Assembly (NCBI GenBank): GCA_013042925.1
Contig: JABDPH010000289.1
Coordinates: forward strand, 1-6,753
Reading direction: 5' to 3'
Length of the DNA: 6,753 nt
DNA from: Eudoraea sp.
GTDB lineage: Bacteria; Bacteroidota; Bacteroidia; Flavobacteriales; Flavobacteriaceae
Shown here: one piece after another, positions 1 to 5,993 of the stretch
Numbering within the stretch: the first letter of the stretch is position 1
Layout: every line of letters begins with the position of its first letter
Position numbers and translations under genes: made by a program
The notes under the pieces: model-generated
Databases searched by the model: none
What the model was told of the DNA's origin: nothing
What the model saw: only the letters and a program-made list of their open reading frames with translations

Positions 1-74
1 ACAGTTTAGATTATATATGTTTACTATATGATTATTGATCCCCAAATCTCAATAATGTAAAACCCAAACTTATC

Positions 75-173
75 ATGTTATACGACACCTACGGGGAGGA
101 GTATTTAAATTTCCTCCAAGATTTGAATGAAATTTTAAGTTTAAATGAATTAGCCGAATTGGACTATTTATAG
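75..173 (+). CDS. Small acidic peptide, copy 1 of a tandem pair (32 aa, function unknown)
   Basis: The reading frame opens with ATG at 75 and stops at TAG 171-173. It encodes 32 residues with eight Asp/Glu and no Lys or Arg. Residues 10-21 read YLNFLQDLNEIL, nearly the same as residues 11-22 of the next small ORF (209-310). Within that core the three leucine codons that differ (TTA/TTG, TTG/CTA, TTA/CTT) are all synonymous, and the only replacements are Leu/Ile and Gln/Glu. That pattern points to selection on a protein rather than on RNA. Phe13, Leu14, Leu17, Ile20 and Leu21 would fall on one face of an amphipathic helix. No signal peptide or membrane segment is visible. The leader is A-rich (gtaaaacccaaac) with no Shine-Dalgarno sequence, as is usual in Bacteroidota. 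TATGTTTA at 16-23 differs at one position from the TAnnTTTG -7 element and could be the promoter. I do not recognise the family. It could be a regulatory or leader peptide. Confidence 0.55.
   Translation: MLYDTYGEEYLNFLQDLNEILSLNELAELDYL
95..117 (+). other. Short hairpin inside small ORF 1 (GGAGGA/TCCTCC)
   Basis: GGAGGA at 95-100 pairs perfectly with TCCTCC at 112-117 around an 11-nt AT-rich loop. The 5' arm resembles a Shine-Dalgarno sequence and the 3' arm resembles the anti-Shine-Dalgarno. No start codon sits at a sensible distance after it, so it is not a ribosome binding site for a second product. It may be a chance result of coding for GEEYLNFLQ, because copy 2 lacks it. Confidence 0.3.
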
Positions 174-190
174 ACCACTCGGCTATTTCT
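151..190 (+). terminator. Possible attenuator hairpin between the two small ORFs
   Basis: TAGCCGA at 151-157 pairs with TCGGCTA at 179-185, giving seven perfect base pairs. Inside, TGG 160-162 can pair with CCA 175-177 and CTA 164-166 with TAG 171-173, so the stem can extend through small internal loops. A broken T-tract (tttcttttc, 186-194) follows. The stop codon of the first peptide lies in the hairpin, so a ribosome ending copy 1 would disrupt the structure. This fits a weak terminator or translation-coupled attenuator controlling copy 2, but the T-tract is interrupted and the role is inferred. Confidence 0.35.
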
Positions 191-208
191 TTTCAAAAAA
201 CAAATATT

Positions 209-310
209 ATGGCAAACCAGAATCAAGACAATACTGCGTATTTGAATTTCATTGAAGATCTAAATGAAATTCTTATGGATTACAATATTCACAAGCTAAG
301 CTGTTCTTAA
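209..310 (+). CDS. Small acidic peptide, copy 2 of a tandem pair (33 aa, function unknown)
   Basis: ATG at 209 follows the A-rich stretch caaaaaacaaatatt, a typical Bacteroidota translation start, and TAA lies at 308-310. The product has 33 residues. Residues 11-22 read YLNFIEDLNEIL and match the core of the 75-173 peptide at 10 of 12 positions. The N-terminus (MANQNQDNT) and the C-terminus (ending KLSCS, with a single Cys) are unlike copy 1, so the conserved part is the central helix. It is acidic, with five Asp/Glu against one Lys. It lies 35 bp after copy 1 and is followed by a strong terminator at 338-363, so the two probably form a small transcription unit convergent with rpoD. The similarity suggests an old tandem duplication. 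No partner gene or modification enzyme is visible nearby, so its role is unknown. Confidence 0.6.
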   Translation: MANQNQDNTAYLNFIEDLNEILMDYNIHKLSCS

Positions 311-337
311 GTGTTTTTATTTTATAGATTGTTATAT

Positions 338-363
338 AAAGCCCGGAAAATCCGGGCTTTTTT
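338..363 (+). terminator. Strong intrinsic terminator, between convergent genes
   Basis: AAAGCCCGGA (338-347) and TCCGGGCTTT (351-360) form a perfect 10-bp stem with an AAA loop, running into a T-tract through 363. On + it ends the small-ORF unit. On - the structure lies just after the rpoD stop, but its trailing sequence (TTTATATAAC) is a weaker U-tract, so it may act in both directions with better efficiency on +. Confidence 0.9.
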
Positions 364-367
364 ATAT

Positions 368-1231
368 TTAACCTAAATATGTTTTAAGTAGCTTGCTTCG
401 GGAATTATGACGTAATTTACGTATTGCTTTTTCCCGTATTTGTCTGACTCGCTCTCTGGTAAGATCAAAAGTTTGTCCAATCTCTGCAAGGGTCATTGAC
501 TGTTGGTCGCCAATACCGTAATATAGTTTAACTACATCTGCTTCTCGAGGAGACAAGGTTTCTAATGCTCGGTTTATTTCTGTATTGAGCGACTGCTGCA
601 TCAGGTCCTTGTCGGGTCGCGGTGACTCACCAGATCGCATAACATCATATAAATTGGAATCTTCCCCTTCTTTAAGAGGTGCATCCATAGAAACATGTCT
701 GCCTGAATTCTTAATAGACTGTTTTACTTCGCTTACACTCATTTCCAGCTCCTTTGCAATTTCCTCTGCAGAAGGCGGTCTTTCGTGGGCTTGTTCTAAA
801 TAGGAGAAGGTTTTCTTTATCTTGTTTATGGATCCTATCTTGTTTAAAGGTAATCTTACAACCCTGGATTGTTCCGCTAATGCTTGTAAAATGGACTGAC
901 GTATCCACCAAACCGCATAGGAAATAAATTTAAATCCTCTGGTTTCGTCAAATCTTTTGGCCGCTTTTACGAGGCCAACGTTACCTTCATTTATTAAATC
1001 TGGAAGTTTTAATCCCTGGTTCTGATATTGTTTTGCCACAGAGACTACAAATCTCAAATTGGCATTTGTTAATTTTTCAAGTGCAGCCTGGTCACCAGCT
1101 CTGATCTTTTGCGCTAATTCTACCTCTTCATTTGCTGTAATTAATTCTATTTTACTGATATCCTGCAGGTATTTATCTAATGATTTTGATTCTCTGTTAG
1201 TAACCTGCTTGATAATCTTAAGTTGCCTCAT
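368..1231 (-). CDS. rpoD: Primary (housekeeping) RNA polymerase sigma factor, sigma-70 family
   Basis: This 287-residue protein directs RNA polymerase core enzyme to housekeeping promoters. Region 1.2 covers roughly residues 15-46. Region 2 covers roughly 53-122 and includes the core-binding part around [13 protein letters not shown] (78-90) and the -10 recognition helix [10 protein letters not shown] (105-114). Region 3 runs from about 130 to 215. Region 4 contains the helix-turn-helix [20 protein letters not shown] (247-266) that reads the upstream promoter element. The N-terminus MRQLKI and the tail [10 protein letters not shown] are those expected for the flavobacterial primary sigma factor, which lacks the long acidic region 1.1 of E. 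coli RpoD. The length is full and no residues look missing. The gene is transcribed alone, divergent from the DUF6155 gene and convergent with the two small ORFs. The family recognises TTTG/TAnnTTTG promoters, and sites resembling these occur in this window. Confidence 0.97.
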   Translation of the reverse strand: MRQLKIIKQVTNRESKSLDKYLQDISKIELITANEEVELAQKIRAGDQAALEKLTNANLRFVVSVAKQYQNQGLKLPDLINEGNVGLVKAAKRFDETRGFKFISYAVWWIRQSILQALAEQSRVVRLPLNKIGSINKIKKTFSYLEQAHERPPSAEEIAKELEMSVSEVKQSIKNSGRHVSMDAPLKEGEDSNLYDVMRSGESPRPDKDLMQQSLNTEINRALETLSPREADVVKLYYGIGDQQSMTLAEIGQTFDLTRERVRQIREKAIRKLRHNSRSKLLKTYLG

Positions 1232-1291
1232 ATATATTGCCTGAATTATTAGTTTATAATTTCTCAGTATAATGTTTTATTCTGTCTTTTC

Positions 1292-1321
1292 CAAACTCAT
1301 TCCACTATTGTTTTACATAAA
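1292..1321 (-). promoter_or_regulatory. Candidate rpoD promoter (weak match)
   Basis: On the minus strand, TGAGTTTG (plus 1299-1292) differs at one base from the Bacteroidota -7 element TAnnTTTG. TTTA (plus 1321-1318) lies 18 bp upstream, one base from the -33 element TTTG. This would give an rpoD leader of about 55 nt. Both elements carry a mismatch, so the call is tentative. Confidence 0.25.
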
Positions 1322-1343
1322 TTATGATAATTCCCTACAATCG

Positions 1344-1370
1344 TTGAATGCCCTATTTTTATAATATTTG
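1344..1370 (+). promoter_or_regulatory. Candidate promoter for the DUF6155 gene (weak match)
   Basis: TTG at 1344-1346 is followed by TAATATTTG at 1362-1370, which resembles TAnnTTTG with one extra spacer base. A second partial match, TATCTTTA, lies at 1417-1424, but it is only 10 bp from the ATG and has no upstream partner. The 203-bp divergent region 1232-1434 contains no other recognisable element. Confidence 0.22.
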
Positions 1371-1434
1371 AACACTTTTTAGCGTCAATTCATGTTCTGA
1401 TTAAAGCTAACAATACTATCTTTATAACCGTATA

Positions 1435-1944
1435 ATGAGTAAACGAGCGCTTAAAAAGTATTTGACGGGTCTTAAAAAGCAGGAATTGGAAGAACAAATG
1501 CTTGATTTGTACGACCGTTTTCCTGCTGTTAAACAATATTATGATTTTGTTTTTAATCCCAGAGAAGATAAATGGATTCAGGAAGCAAAAGTTAAAATCT
1601 CCAATGAGTATTTTCCACTTAAAAGGAAGAAAGCCAGGGCCAGAAGATCAGTCGCTCAAAAATATATAAAACAGTTTTTGAAATTAGGTATGGCACCCCA
1701 TTTAATAGCGGATGTTATGCTTTATAATCTGGAAGTGGCGCAATCATTTTCTAAAGAGCGCAATGTGCCCGATACATTTTATAAAAGCATGCTAAATTCA
1801 TTTACACAGTTAATACAACATGTTTCCTTGTATGGAATGCTCCCTGAGTTTAAAGATCGGATCATTAAGGTATATAATGCTACACTGGAACAAAATTGGG
1901 AGTATTCCGAAGGTTTTACCAGGGCTCTTGATATAATTGATTAA
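1435..1944 (+). CDS. DUF6155 family protein (uncharacterised)
   Basis: The 169-residue protein matches my recollection of the DUF6155 family, a group of proteins of about 170 residues found mainly in Bacteroidota. The recognisable parts are MSKRALKKYL at the start, YYDFVFNPREDK (35-46), KISNEYFP (54-61), RRSVAQKYIKQFL (70-82) and ADVMLYNLEVAQ (92-103). The protein looks mostly alpha-helical and soluble, with no signal peptide or membrane segment. A basic run, KRKKARARR (63-71), could contact nucleic acid or an acidic partner, but that is inference. ATG at 1435 is chosen because the family usually begins MSKR and lies within a short lysine-rich helix. Its biochemical function is unknown. It is divergent from rpoD, and the following dehydrogenase gene starts 53 bp after its stop, so cotranscription is possible. 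Confidence 0.85.
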   Translation: MSKRALKKYLTGLKKQELEEQMLDLYDRFPAVKQYYDFVFNPREDKWIQEAKVKISNEYFPLKRKKARARRSVAQKYIKQFLKLGMAPHLIADVMLYNLEVAQSFSKERNVPDTFYKSMLNSFTQLIQHVSLYGMLPEFKDRIIKVYNATLEQNWEYSEGFTRALDIID

Positions 1945-1971
1945 GCTCGGGAGATAGAGCCTTAGAGTTTT
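1942..1971 (+). terminator. Weak hairpin between the DUF6155 and dehydrogenase genes
   Basis: TAAGCTC (1942-1948) can pair with GAGCCTTA (1957-1964), leaving one bulged C and an 8-nt loop, and is followed by gagtttt. The stem is short and the T-tract has only four Ts, so it would be at best a leaky terminator. It overlaps the stop codon of the DUF6155 gene. Confidence 0.22.
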
Positions 1972-1997
1972 ATATGTTAAGAAAATTTTATAGGAAA

Positions 1998-2927
1998 ATG
2001 GCCATAGTAGTTATAAGACAGGACAATAAATTAGATGCATGGAAAAATGCATTGATTGCTAATGCTCCGGAAACCCCTGTTTACAGCTATTTGGAAGAGC
2101 ATCCAAAAGAAGAAATTACAATGGCCTGCGTTTGGAAACAACCTGCAGAAACTCTAAATCTATATCCTAATCTTCAATGTATAGCTTCATTTGGTGCCGG
2201 GGTTGATTTTATTTTTAAAGACCAATCTGTACCTGGAAACATACCAATTACCCGTGTAGTAGATCCTGTCCTTGCAAGTGATATGTCTGAATTTGTGTTA
2301 GCCTCAATACTGGGTTTTTTCAAAAATCTTAATGACTATAAAACAGATCAATTAAATAAAATATGGGCTCCTCAGGAGTATAAGAGGATATCAGATGTTA
2401 CAGTCGGAATTATGGGCATGGGAGCTTTAGGAGAGAAATTGGCAGAAGACCTGATTAGAAACCGATTTAAGGTGATTGGTTGGGCAAATTCCCCAAAAGT
2501 AATTCCTGGTGTAGATGTATATGCTGGTAATAATCAAAAAAACAAATTTCTTTCCAGAAGTAATATACTTGTTTGCCTGTTACCACTAACGAAGGAAACC
2601 ATGGGAATATTAAACAATAAATTATTTAAAGAATTGCCAAAACAATCTTATGTTATAAATGTTGCAAGAGGTGGTCATTTGGTAGATGAAGATCTGTTGG
2701 AATACGTTAACAACGGACATTTGGCCGGAGCAGGATTAGATGTTTTTCACCAGGAGCCATTACCAGTTGAACATCCCTTTTGGAATCATCCTAAAATCCA
2801 TATTACCCCGCATGTGGCTAGCGTTTCAGATATTGACTCAGTGATTCCACAATTATTGGAAAACTACAGAAGGCTTAAAGAAGGATTGCCCCTAATGAAT
2901 GAAGTTAGCCGCGAGAAGGGGTATTGA
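1998..2927 (+). CDS. D-2-hydroxyacid dehydrogenase, glyoxylate/hydroxypyruvate reductase A-like
   Basis: This is a cytoplasmic NAD(P)H-dependent enzyme of the D-isomer 2-hydroxyacid dehydrogenase family, closest in pattern to GhrA, which reduces glyoxylate to glycolate and hydroxypyruvate to glycerate. Residues are numbered from ATG 1998 (309 aa). The substrate-loop motif GAGVD lies at 66-70 and the Rossmann motif GMGALG at 140-145. The catalytic Arg is in NVARGG (Arg224), Glu in QEPLP (Glu253) and His in TPH (His272). The segment ARGGHLVDEDLL and the C-terminus PLPVEHPFWNHPKIHITPHVA are GhrA-like. An upstream in-frame ATG at 1974 would add MLRKFYRK. I prefer 1998 because MAIVVIRQ begins the first beta strand, an A-rich tract (taggaaaa) precedes it, and E. 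coli GhrA is about 312 residues. Where E. coli GhrA has Arg residues after the Rossmann fold, this protein reads WANSPK, so cofactor preference is uncertain, as is the exact substrate. Confidence 0.85.
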   Translation: MAIVVIRQDNKLDAWKNALIANAPETPVYSYLEEHPKEEITMACVWKQPAETLNLYPNLQCIASFGAGVDFIFKDQSVPGNIPITRVVDPVLASDMSEFVLASILGFFKNLNDYKTDQLNKIWAPQEYKRISDVTVGIMGMGALGEKLAEDLIRNRFKVIGWANSPKVIPGVDVYAGNNQKNKFLSRSNILVCLLPLTKETMGILNNKLFKELPKQSYVINVARGGHLVDEDLLEYVNNGHLAGAGLDVFHQEPLPVEHPFWNHPKIHITPHVASVSDIDSVIPQLLENYRRLKEGLPLMNEVSREKGY

Positions 2928-2949
2928 TTTTCAGTTTTCAGCCTTATAA

Positions 2950-2988
2950 TTTCATTTAAGTACAAAAAACATATAATTTTGCAAAATT
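2950..2988 (+). promoter_or_regulatory. Candidate helicase promoter with a palindrome over the -7 element
   Basis: TAATTTTG at 2974-2981 is an exact match to the Bacteroidota -7 consensus TAnnTTTG. TTTC at 2950-2953, 20 bp upstream, is one base from TTTG. Transcription would begin near 2988, giving a leader of about 60 nt. AATTTTGCAAAATT at 2975-2988 is a perfect 14-bp palindrome overlapping the -7 element, a position where a dimeric repressor could act. The palindrome is AT-rich and might arise by chance. Confidence 0.45.
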
Positions 2989-3046
2989 GGAGTGACAACA
3001 ACTTCAAGAATAGTTTTTCCTTAAATCTTTCAATGAATTTTCGCTT

Positions 3047-4558
3047 TTGCAGATACATACAGATCAAATAGAAAAAAAACTTTACGATTACCAATTACAG
3101 GATCTGAATACCATATTTTCCTTTTTGGAAGAAGCCCCTGAAGACGTAAATCTCCTTTATCAACTACCGACAGGTGGGGGTAAGACAGTTGTATTTTCTG
3201 AAATAGCCAAAAGATTCATTGCTAAAACCCAAAAAAAGGTTGTTGTTCTAACCCATAGGATAGAATTAAGTACTCAGACTTCAAGGATGCTAAATGGTTT
3301 CGGAGTTAATAACATGATCATTAATAGTGAAGTAAAGGAGTTACGAGACCAAAATGATTTTATGTGTTTTGTGGCTATGGTTGAAACCTTAAACAATAGG
3401 CTTCAGGAGGAAATGATAGAGCTGAATAATGTAGGTCTGGTGATTATTGATGAAGCACACTATAATTCTTTCAGAAAGCTATTTAAGTATTTTGAAAAAT
3501 CAATTATTTTAGGCGTAACGGCTACACCACTTAGTTCCAACATTAAGCTTCCGATGAAAGATAACTACAGCAAGCTCATCGTTGGAGAATCTATTGAATC
3601 GCTTATTAAGAAAAAGTTTCTTGCTAAGGCCAATATGTATAGTTATGATGTTAGCTTACGTTCCTTAAAGCTTGGTATTAACGGGGATTATACGGTTAAA
3701 TCTTCTGATGAGTTATACGGGAATCAAAATATGCTTTCCAAATTATTAGATGCCTATGAGGAGATAGCTAAAGGTACCAAAACGTTGATTTTCAATAACG
3801 GTATAAATACGTCTCGGTACGTTTACGAAACTTTTAAGAAGGCCGGTTATCCTATCAGGCATTTGGATAACAAGAATACGGCTGTAGAACGAAAACAAAT
3901 TTTAGAATGGTTTAAGGAGACTAAAGATGCTATTCTAACCTCAGTGAGTATTCTAACAACCGGATTTGATGAACCTACTGTTGAGACCATTATTTTGAAC
4001 CGTGCTACGAGATCATTGACCCTATATTTTCAAATGATTGGAAGAGGATCCCGTATTTTAAAAAATAAAGCGGATTTTACCGTAGTGGATATGGGAAACA
4101 ATGCATCGCGTTTTGGCATGTGGGATGCACCCATTGACTGGCAGGAAATATTTCATTTTCCGGATTTTTTCCTTGAAAATATTAAGAACGATGAGGATAT
4201 TGAACGTGAATTTGTATATACAATGCCTCCGGAACTTAAAGCTGAATTTGCGAATTCTACCGAAATTGAATTTGATGTCAAAGCTGAATATAAAAAAGTC
4301 TTTGCCCAGGGCCTGAAATCAAAAACAGTACTAGAACGAAGTATTGAACAACATGCCAAAATATGTGTGGAAAACAGTGAAGATGTTTTTGATGCAAGAA
4401 TTCTGGCAAAGAAACTCAAAGAAGAGATTGCATACAGGGTAAGGCAATATTCATATTGTATTATGAACAATACAAAGAATTACAAAGAGTGGCTTGAAGA
4501 GGATTATGAACGAAAATTGCGCTTAAACATATCTCAAAAATTTGCATCAAGGATGTAA
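3047..4558 (+). CDS. Superfamily 2 DEAD/DEAH-box helicase, RadD-like
   Basis: The 503-residue protein has a complete superfamily 2 helicase core. A Q-like motif LYDYQ is at 12-16, Walker A PTGGGKT at 41-47, motif Ia THR at 69-71, Walker B DEAH at 135-138, motif III TAT at 158-160, motif V TTGFDEP at 304-310 and motif VI QMIGRGSR at 329-336, with the arginine finger region. The stretch LTTGFDEPTVETIILNRATRSLTLYFQMIGRGSR resembles E. coli RadD (YejH), a DNA-repair helicase-like ATPase. Residues from about 365 to 503 form a charged, apparently helical extension without the Cys-rich zinc finger of RadD. The role is therefore ATP-driven work on DNA or RNA, probably repair, but the substrate is unknown. 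The start is TTG at 3047, since no in-frame ATG occurs before residue 81, past Walker A. An out-of-frame ATG at 3033 would join if one T were added to the run at 3045-3048. Own promoter likely (2974-2981). Confidence 0.85.
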   Translation: MQIHTDQIEKKLYDYQLQDLNTIFSFLEEAPEDVNLLYQLPTGGGKTVVFSEIAKRFIAKTQKKVVVLTHRIELSTQTSRMLNGFGVNNMIINSEVKELRDQNDFMCFVAMVETLNNRLQEEMIELNNVGLVIIDEAHYNSFRKLFKYFEKSIILGVTATPLSSNIKLPMKDNYSKLIVGESIESLIKKKFLAKANMYSYDVSLRSLKLGINGDYTVKSSDELYGNQNMLSKLLDAYEEIAKGTKTLIFNNGINTSRYVYETFKKAGYPIRHLDNKNTAVERKQILEWFKETKDAILTSVSILTTGFDEPTVETIILNRATRSLTLYFQMIGRGSRILKNKADFTVVDMGNNASRFGMWDAPIDWQEIFHFPDFFLENIKNDEDIEREFVYTMPPELKAEFANSTEIEFDVKAEYKKVFAQGLKSKTVLERSIEQHAKICVENSEDVFDARILAKKLKEEIAYRVRQYSYCIMNNTKNYKEWLEEDYERKLRLNISQKFASRM

Positions 4559-4579
4559 GATTCGCAATTGCTTATAGCT

Positions 4580-4626
4580 CAAGCTAGCCTTACTATTCTA
4601 CGATGTTTTAATTTGCAAGTTAGCCT
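4580..4626 (+). repeat. Imperfect direct repeat upstream of the glycosyltransferase gene
   Basis: CAAGCTAGCCT (4580-4590) and CAAGTTAGCCT (4616-4626) match at 10 of 11 bases and lie 36 bp apart. ATTCT follows each copy a few bases later. The first copy overlaps a hyphenated palindrome, TAGCTCAAGCTA (4575-4586). Between them TTAATTTG (4608-4615) is one base from the TAnnTTTG promoter element. The pair could be operator half-sites or a small local duplication. Confidence 0.35.
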
Positions 4627-4655
4627 GTAATTCTTAGTAAATTCTACAATAAGCA

Positions 4656-5900
4656 ATGAAATCAAATAAAGTGTTGATTCTGGGTTTAAATTGGCCGGAA
4701 CCTAAAGCAACCGCCGCAGGAATCAGAATGATGCAATTAATTCATTGGTTTTTAGAAAAAAATTTTCAAATCACTTTTGCCAGCACAGCTGCTTTTAACG
4801 ATTATTCCGCAGACCTCACGAGTATGGGAATTGATCAGCAACCTATAAAACTCAATGATCAGAGTTTTGATGATTTTGTTCTTAGATTAGATCCGTCTAT
4901 TGTGATTTTCGACCGTTTTATTATGGAAGAACAATTTGGCTGGAGAGTTGCAGAAAATCTGCCTGAAGCATTGAGAATACTTGATACTGAAGATCTTCAT
5001 TCTCTCAGATCATATAGAGAAAAAGTGCTTTCGGACCAAAAACTATTTAGTATTCCTGATTGGTTAAGTCTGGATATTACAAGAAGAGAACTGGCAAGTA
5101 TTTTTCGATCAGATCTTTCAGTGATAATTTCCAAATTTGAAATCGAGTTGCTACATGAAAAAGTTAAAATAGATAACAACTTGCTTTTTTATCTTCCATT
5201 TATTTACGAAGAACTAACAGAAACCATTGTTAAAAATTGGCTGCCTTTTGAAGAAAGGAAACACTTCGTGTTTATTGGAAACGGTAAACATGCTCCAAAT
5301 ATAGATGCTATTTTATGGCTTAATAGAAGTATTTGGCCAATAATAAGGAAATCCCTCCCGCAATCAGAATTACATATTTATGGTCCTTATATACCAGAAC
5401 GTATTCTAAAAATGGATAATGAAAAAACAGGTTTCAGGATAAAGGGGTGGGCGAAAGACGTTGCCTCTGTAATGTCTAAAGCAAAACTTAATTTGGTGCC
5501 CTTGCGTTTTGGTGCTGGAATTAAAGGTAAACTTTTAGAAGGTTTTAGAAACGGAACTCCGGCAATTACAACCTCTGTTGGTATTGAAGGAATAGACCAT
5601 ACAGATGAATTAAAACTTTGCACTCGGGATGACGCTATTAGTTTTTCAAATCTCGCTATTGAGCTCTACCAGAATAACGATAATTGGAAGAAAGTTCAGA
5701 ACCTTGGAATAGACCTGATAAACAAACATTTCAGCAATGAAATGATAAAAGAGGAGTTTTTTGGAAAAATCTTCAAGTTAACTACTAATTTGAATCAACA
5801 CAGAGTGGCTAACATTATTGGTGGAATACTAACACACAGTTCTTTGCAGAGCACCAAATATTTATCGAAATGGATTGAAGCCAAGAACAAAATGAACTAA
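4656..5900 (+). CDS. Glycosyltransferase, GT-B fold (GT4-like)
   Basis: The 414-residue protein looks like a retaining GT-B glycosyltransferase that transfers a sugar from a nucleotide-sugar donor. The N-terminal Rossmann half begins KVLILGLNWPEPKATAAGIRMMQLI (5-29), with the substrate-side loop PEPKATAAGIR, and contains DTEDLHSLR (110-118). The C-terminal half begins near HFVFIGNGKHAPNIDAI (203-219), continues with ELHIYGP (238-244) and has the donor-binding segment PLRFGAGIKGKLLEGF (282-297), followed by GTPAITTSVGIEGI (300-313). These resemble family GT4. The acceptor and sugar cannot be read from the sequence. No signal peptide or transmembrane helix is evident, so it would act in the cytoplasm or at the inner membrane face. 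It is unusual in standing alone, with no flippase, polymerase or other transferase beside it in this window. ATG at 4656 follows an A-rich leader (ctacaataagca), which supports the start. Confidence 0.88.
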   Translation: MKSNKVLILGLNWPEPKATAAGIRMMQLIHWFLEKNFQITFASTAAFNDYSADLTSMGIDQQPIKLNDQSFDDFVLRLDPSIVIFDRFIMEEQFGWRVAENLPEALRILDTEDLHSLRSYREKVLSDQKLFSIPDWLSLDITRRELASIFRSDLSVIISKFEIELLHEKVKIDNNLLFYLPFIYEELTETIVKNWLPFEERKHFVFIGNGKHAPNIDAILWLNRSIWPIIRKSLPQSELHIYGPYIPERILKMDNEKTGFRIKGWAKDVASVMSKAKLNLVPLRFGAGIKGKLLEGFRNGTPAITTSVGIEGIDHTDELKLCTRDDAISFSNLAIELYQNNDNWKKVQNLGIDLINKHFSNEMIKEEFFGKIFKLTTNLNQHRVANIIGGILTHSSLQSTKYLSKWIEAKNKMN

Positions 5901-5993
5901 TTTTAACTCAATGATAATTGGATAAATACCTGGTATAGTTTAAAGCACAATAAGATCACAAGCCTTATCTTTAATTGATAAAAATATTTTAAA

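Noticed and set aside
209..310. The small peptides as ribosomally made, modified natural-product precursors
   Set aside because: No modification enzyme, protease or exporter lies in the window, and the conserved part is a helical core without a recognisable leader cleavage motif.
1059..1244. Open frames opposite to or overlapping rpoD (585-803 +, 711-911 -, 1059-1244 +)
   Set aside because: They lie in other frames of a clearly conserved sigma factor, have unlikely compositions and show no family features.
1974..1997. Start of the dehydrogenase at ATG 1974
   Set aside because: It adds MLRKFYRK before the first beta strand, while 1998 gives the family's usual length and has an A-rich leader directly upstream.
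2928..2941. TTTTCAG tandem repeat just after the dehydrogenase stop
   Set aside because: Two short copies of a simple AT-rich heptamer are too little to call a functional repeat.
4153..4470. A 105-residue antisense frame within the helicase, and a 71-residue + frame at 4101-4316
   Set aside because: Both are shadows of the helicase coding sequence. The Ser-rich and Leu/Arg-rich compositions are what reverse or shifted reading gives.
4564..4571. GCAATTGC palindrome after the helicase as a terminator
   Set aside because: It is only 8 bp, has no loop of its own and no T-tract follows.
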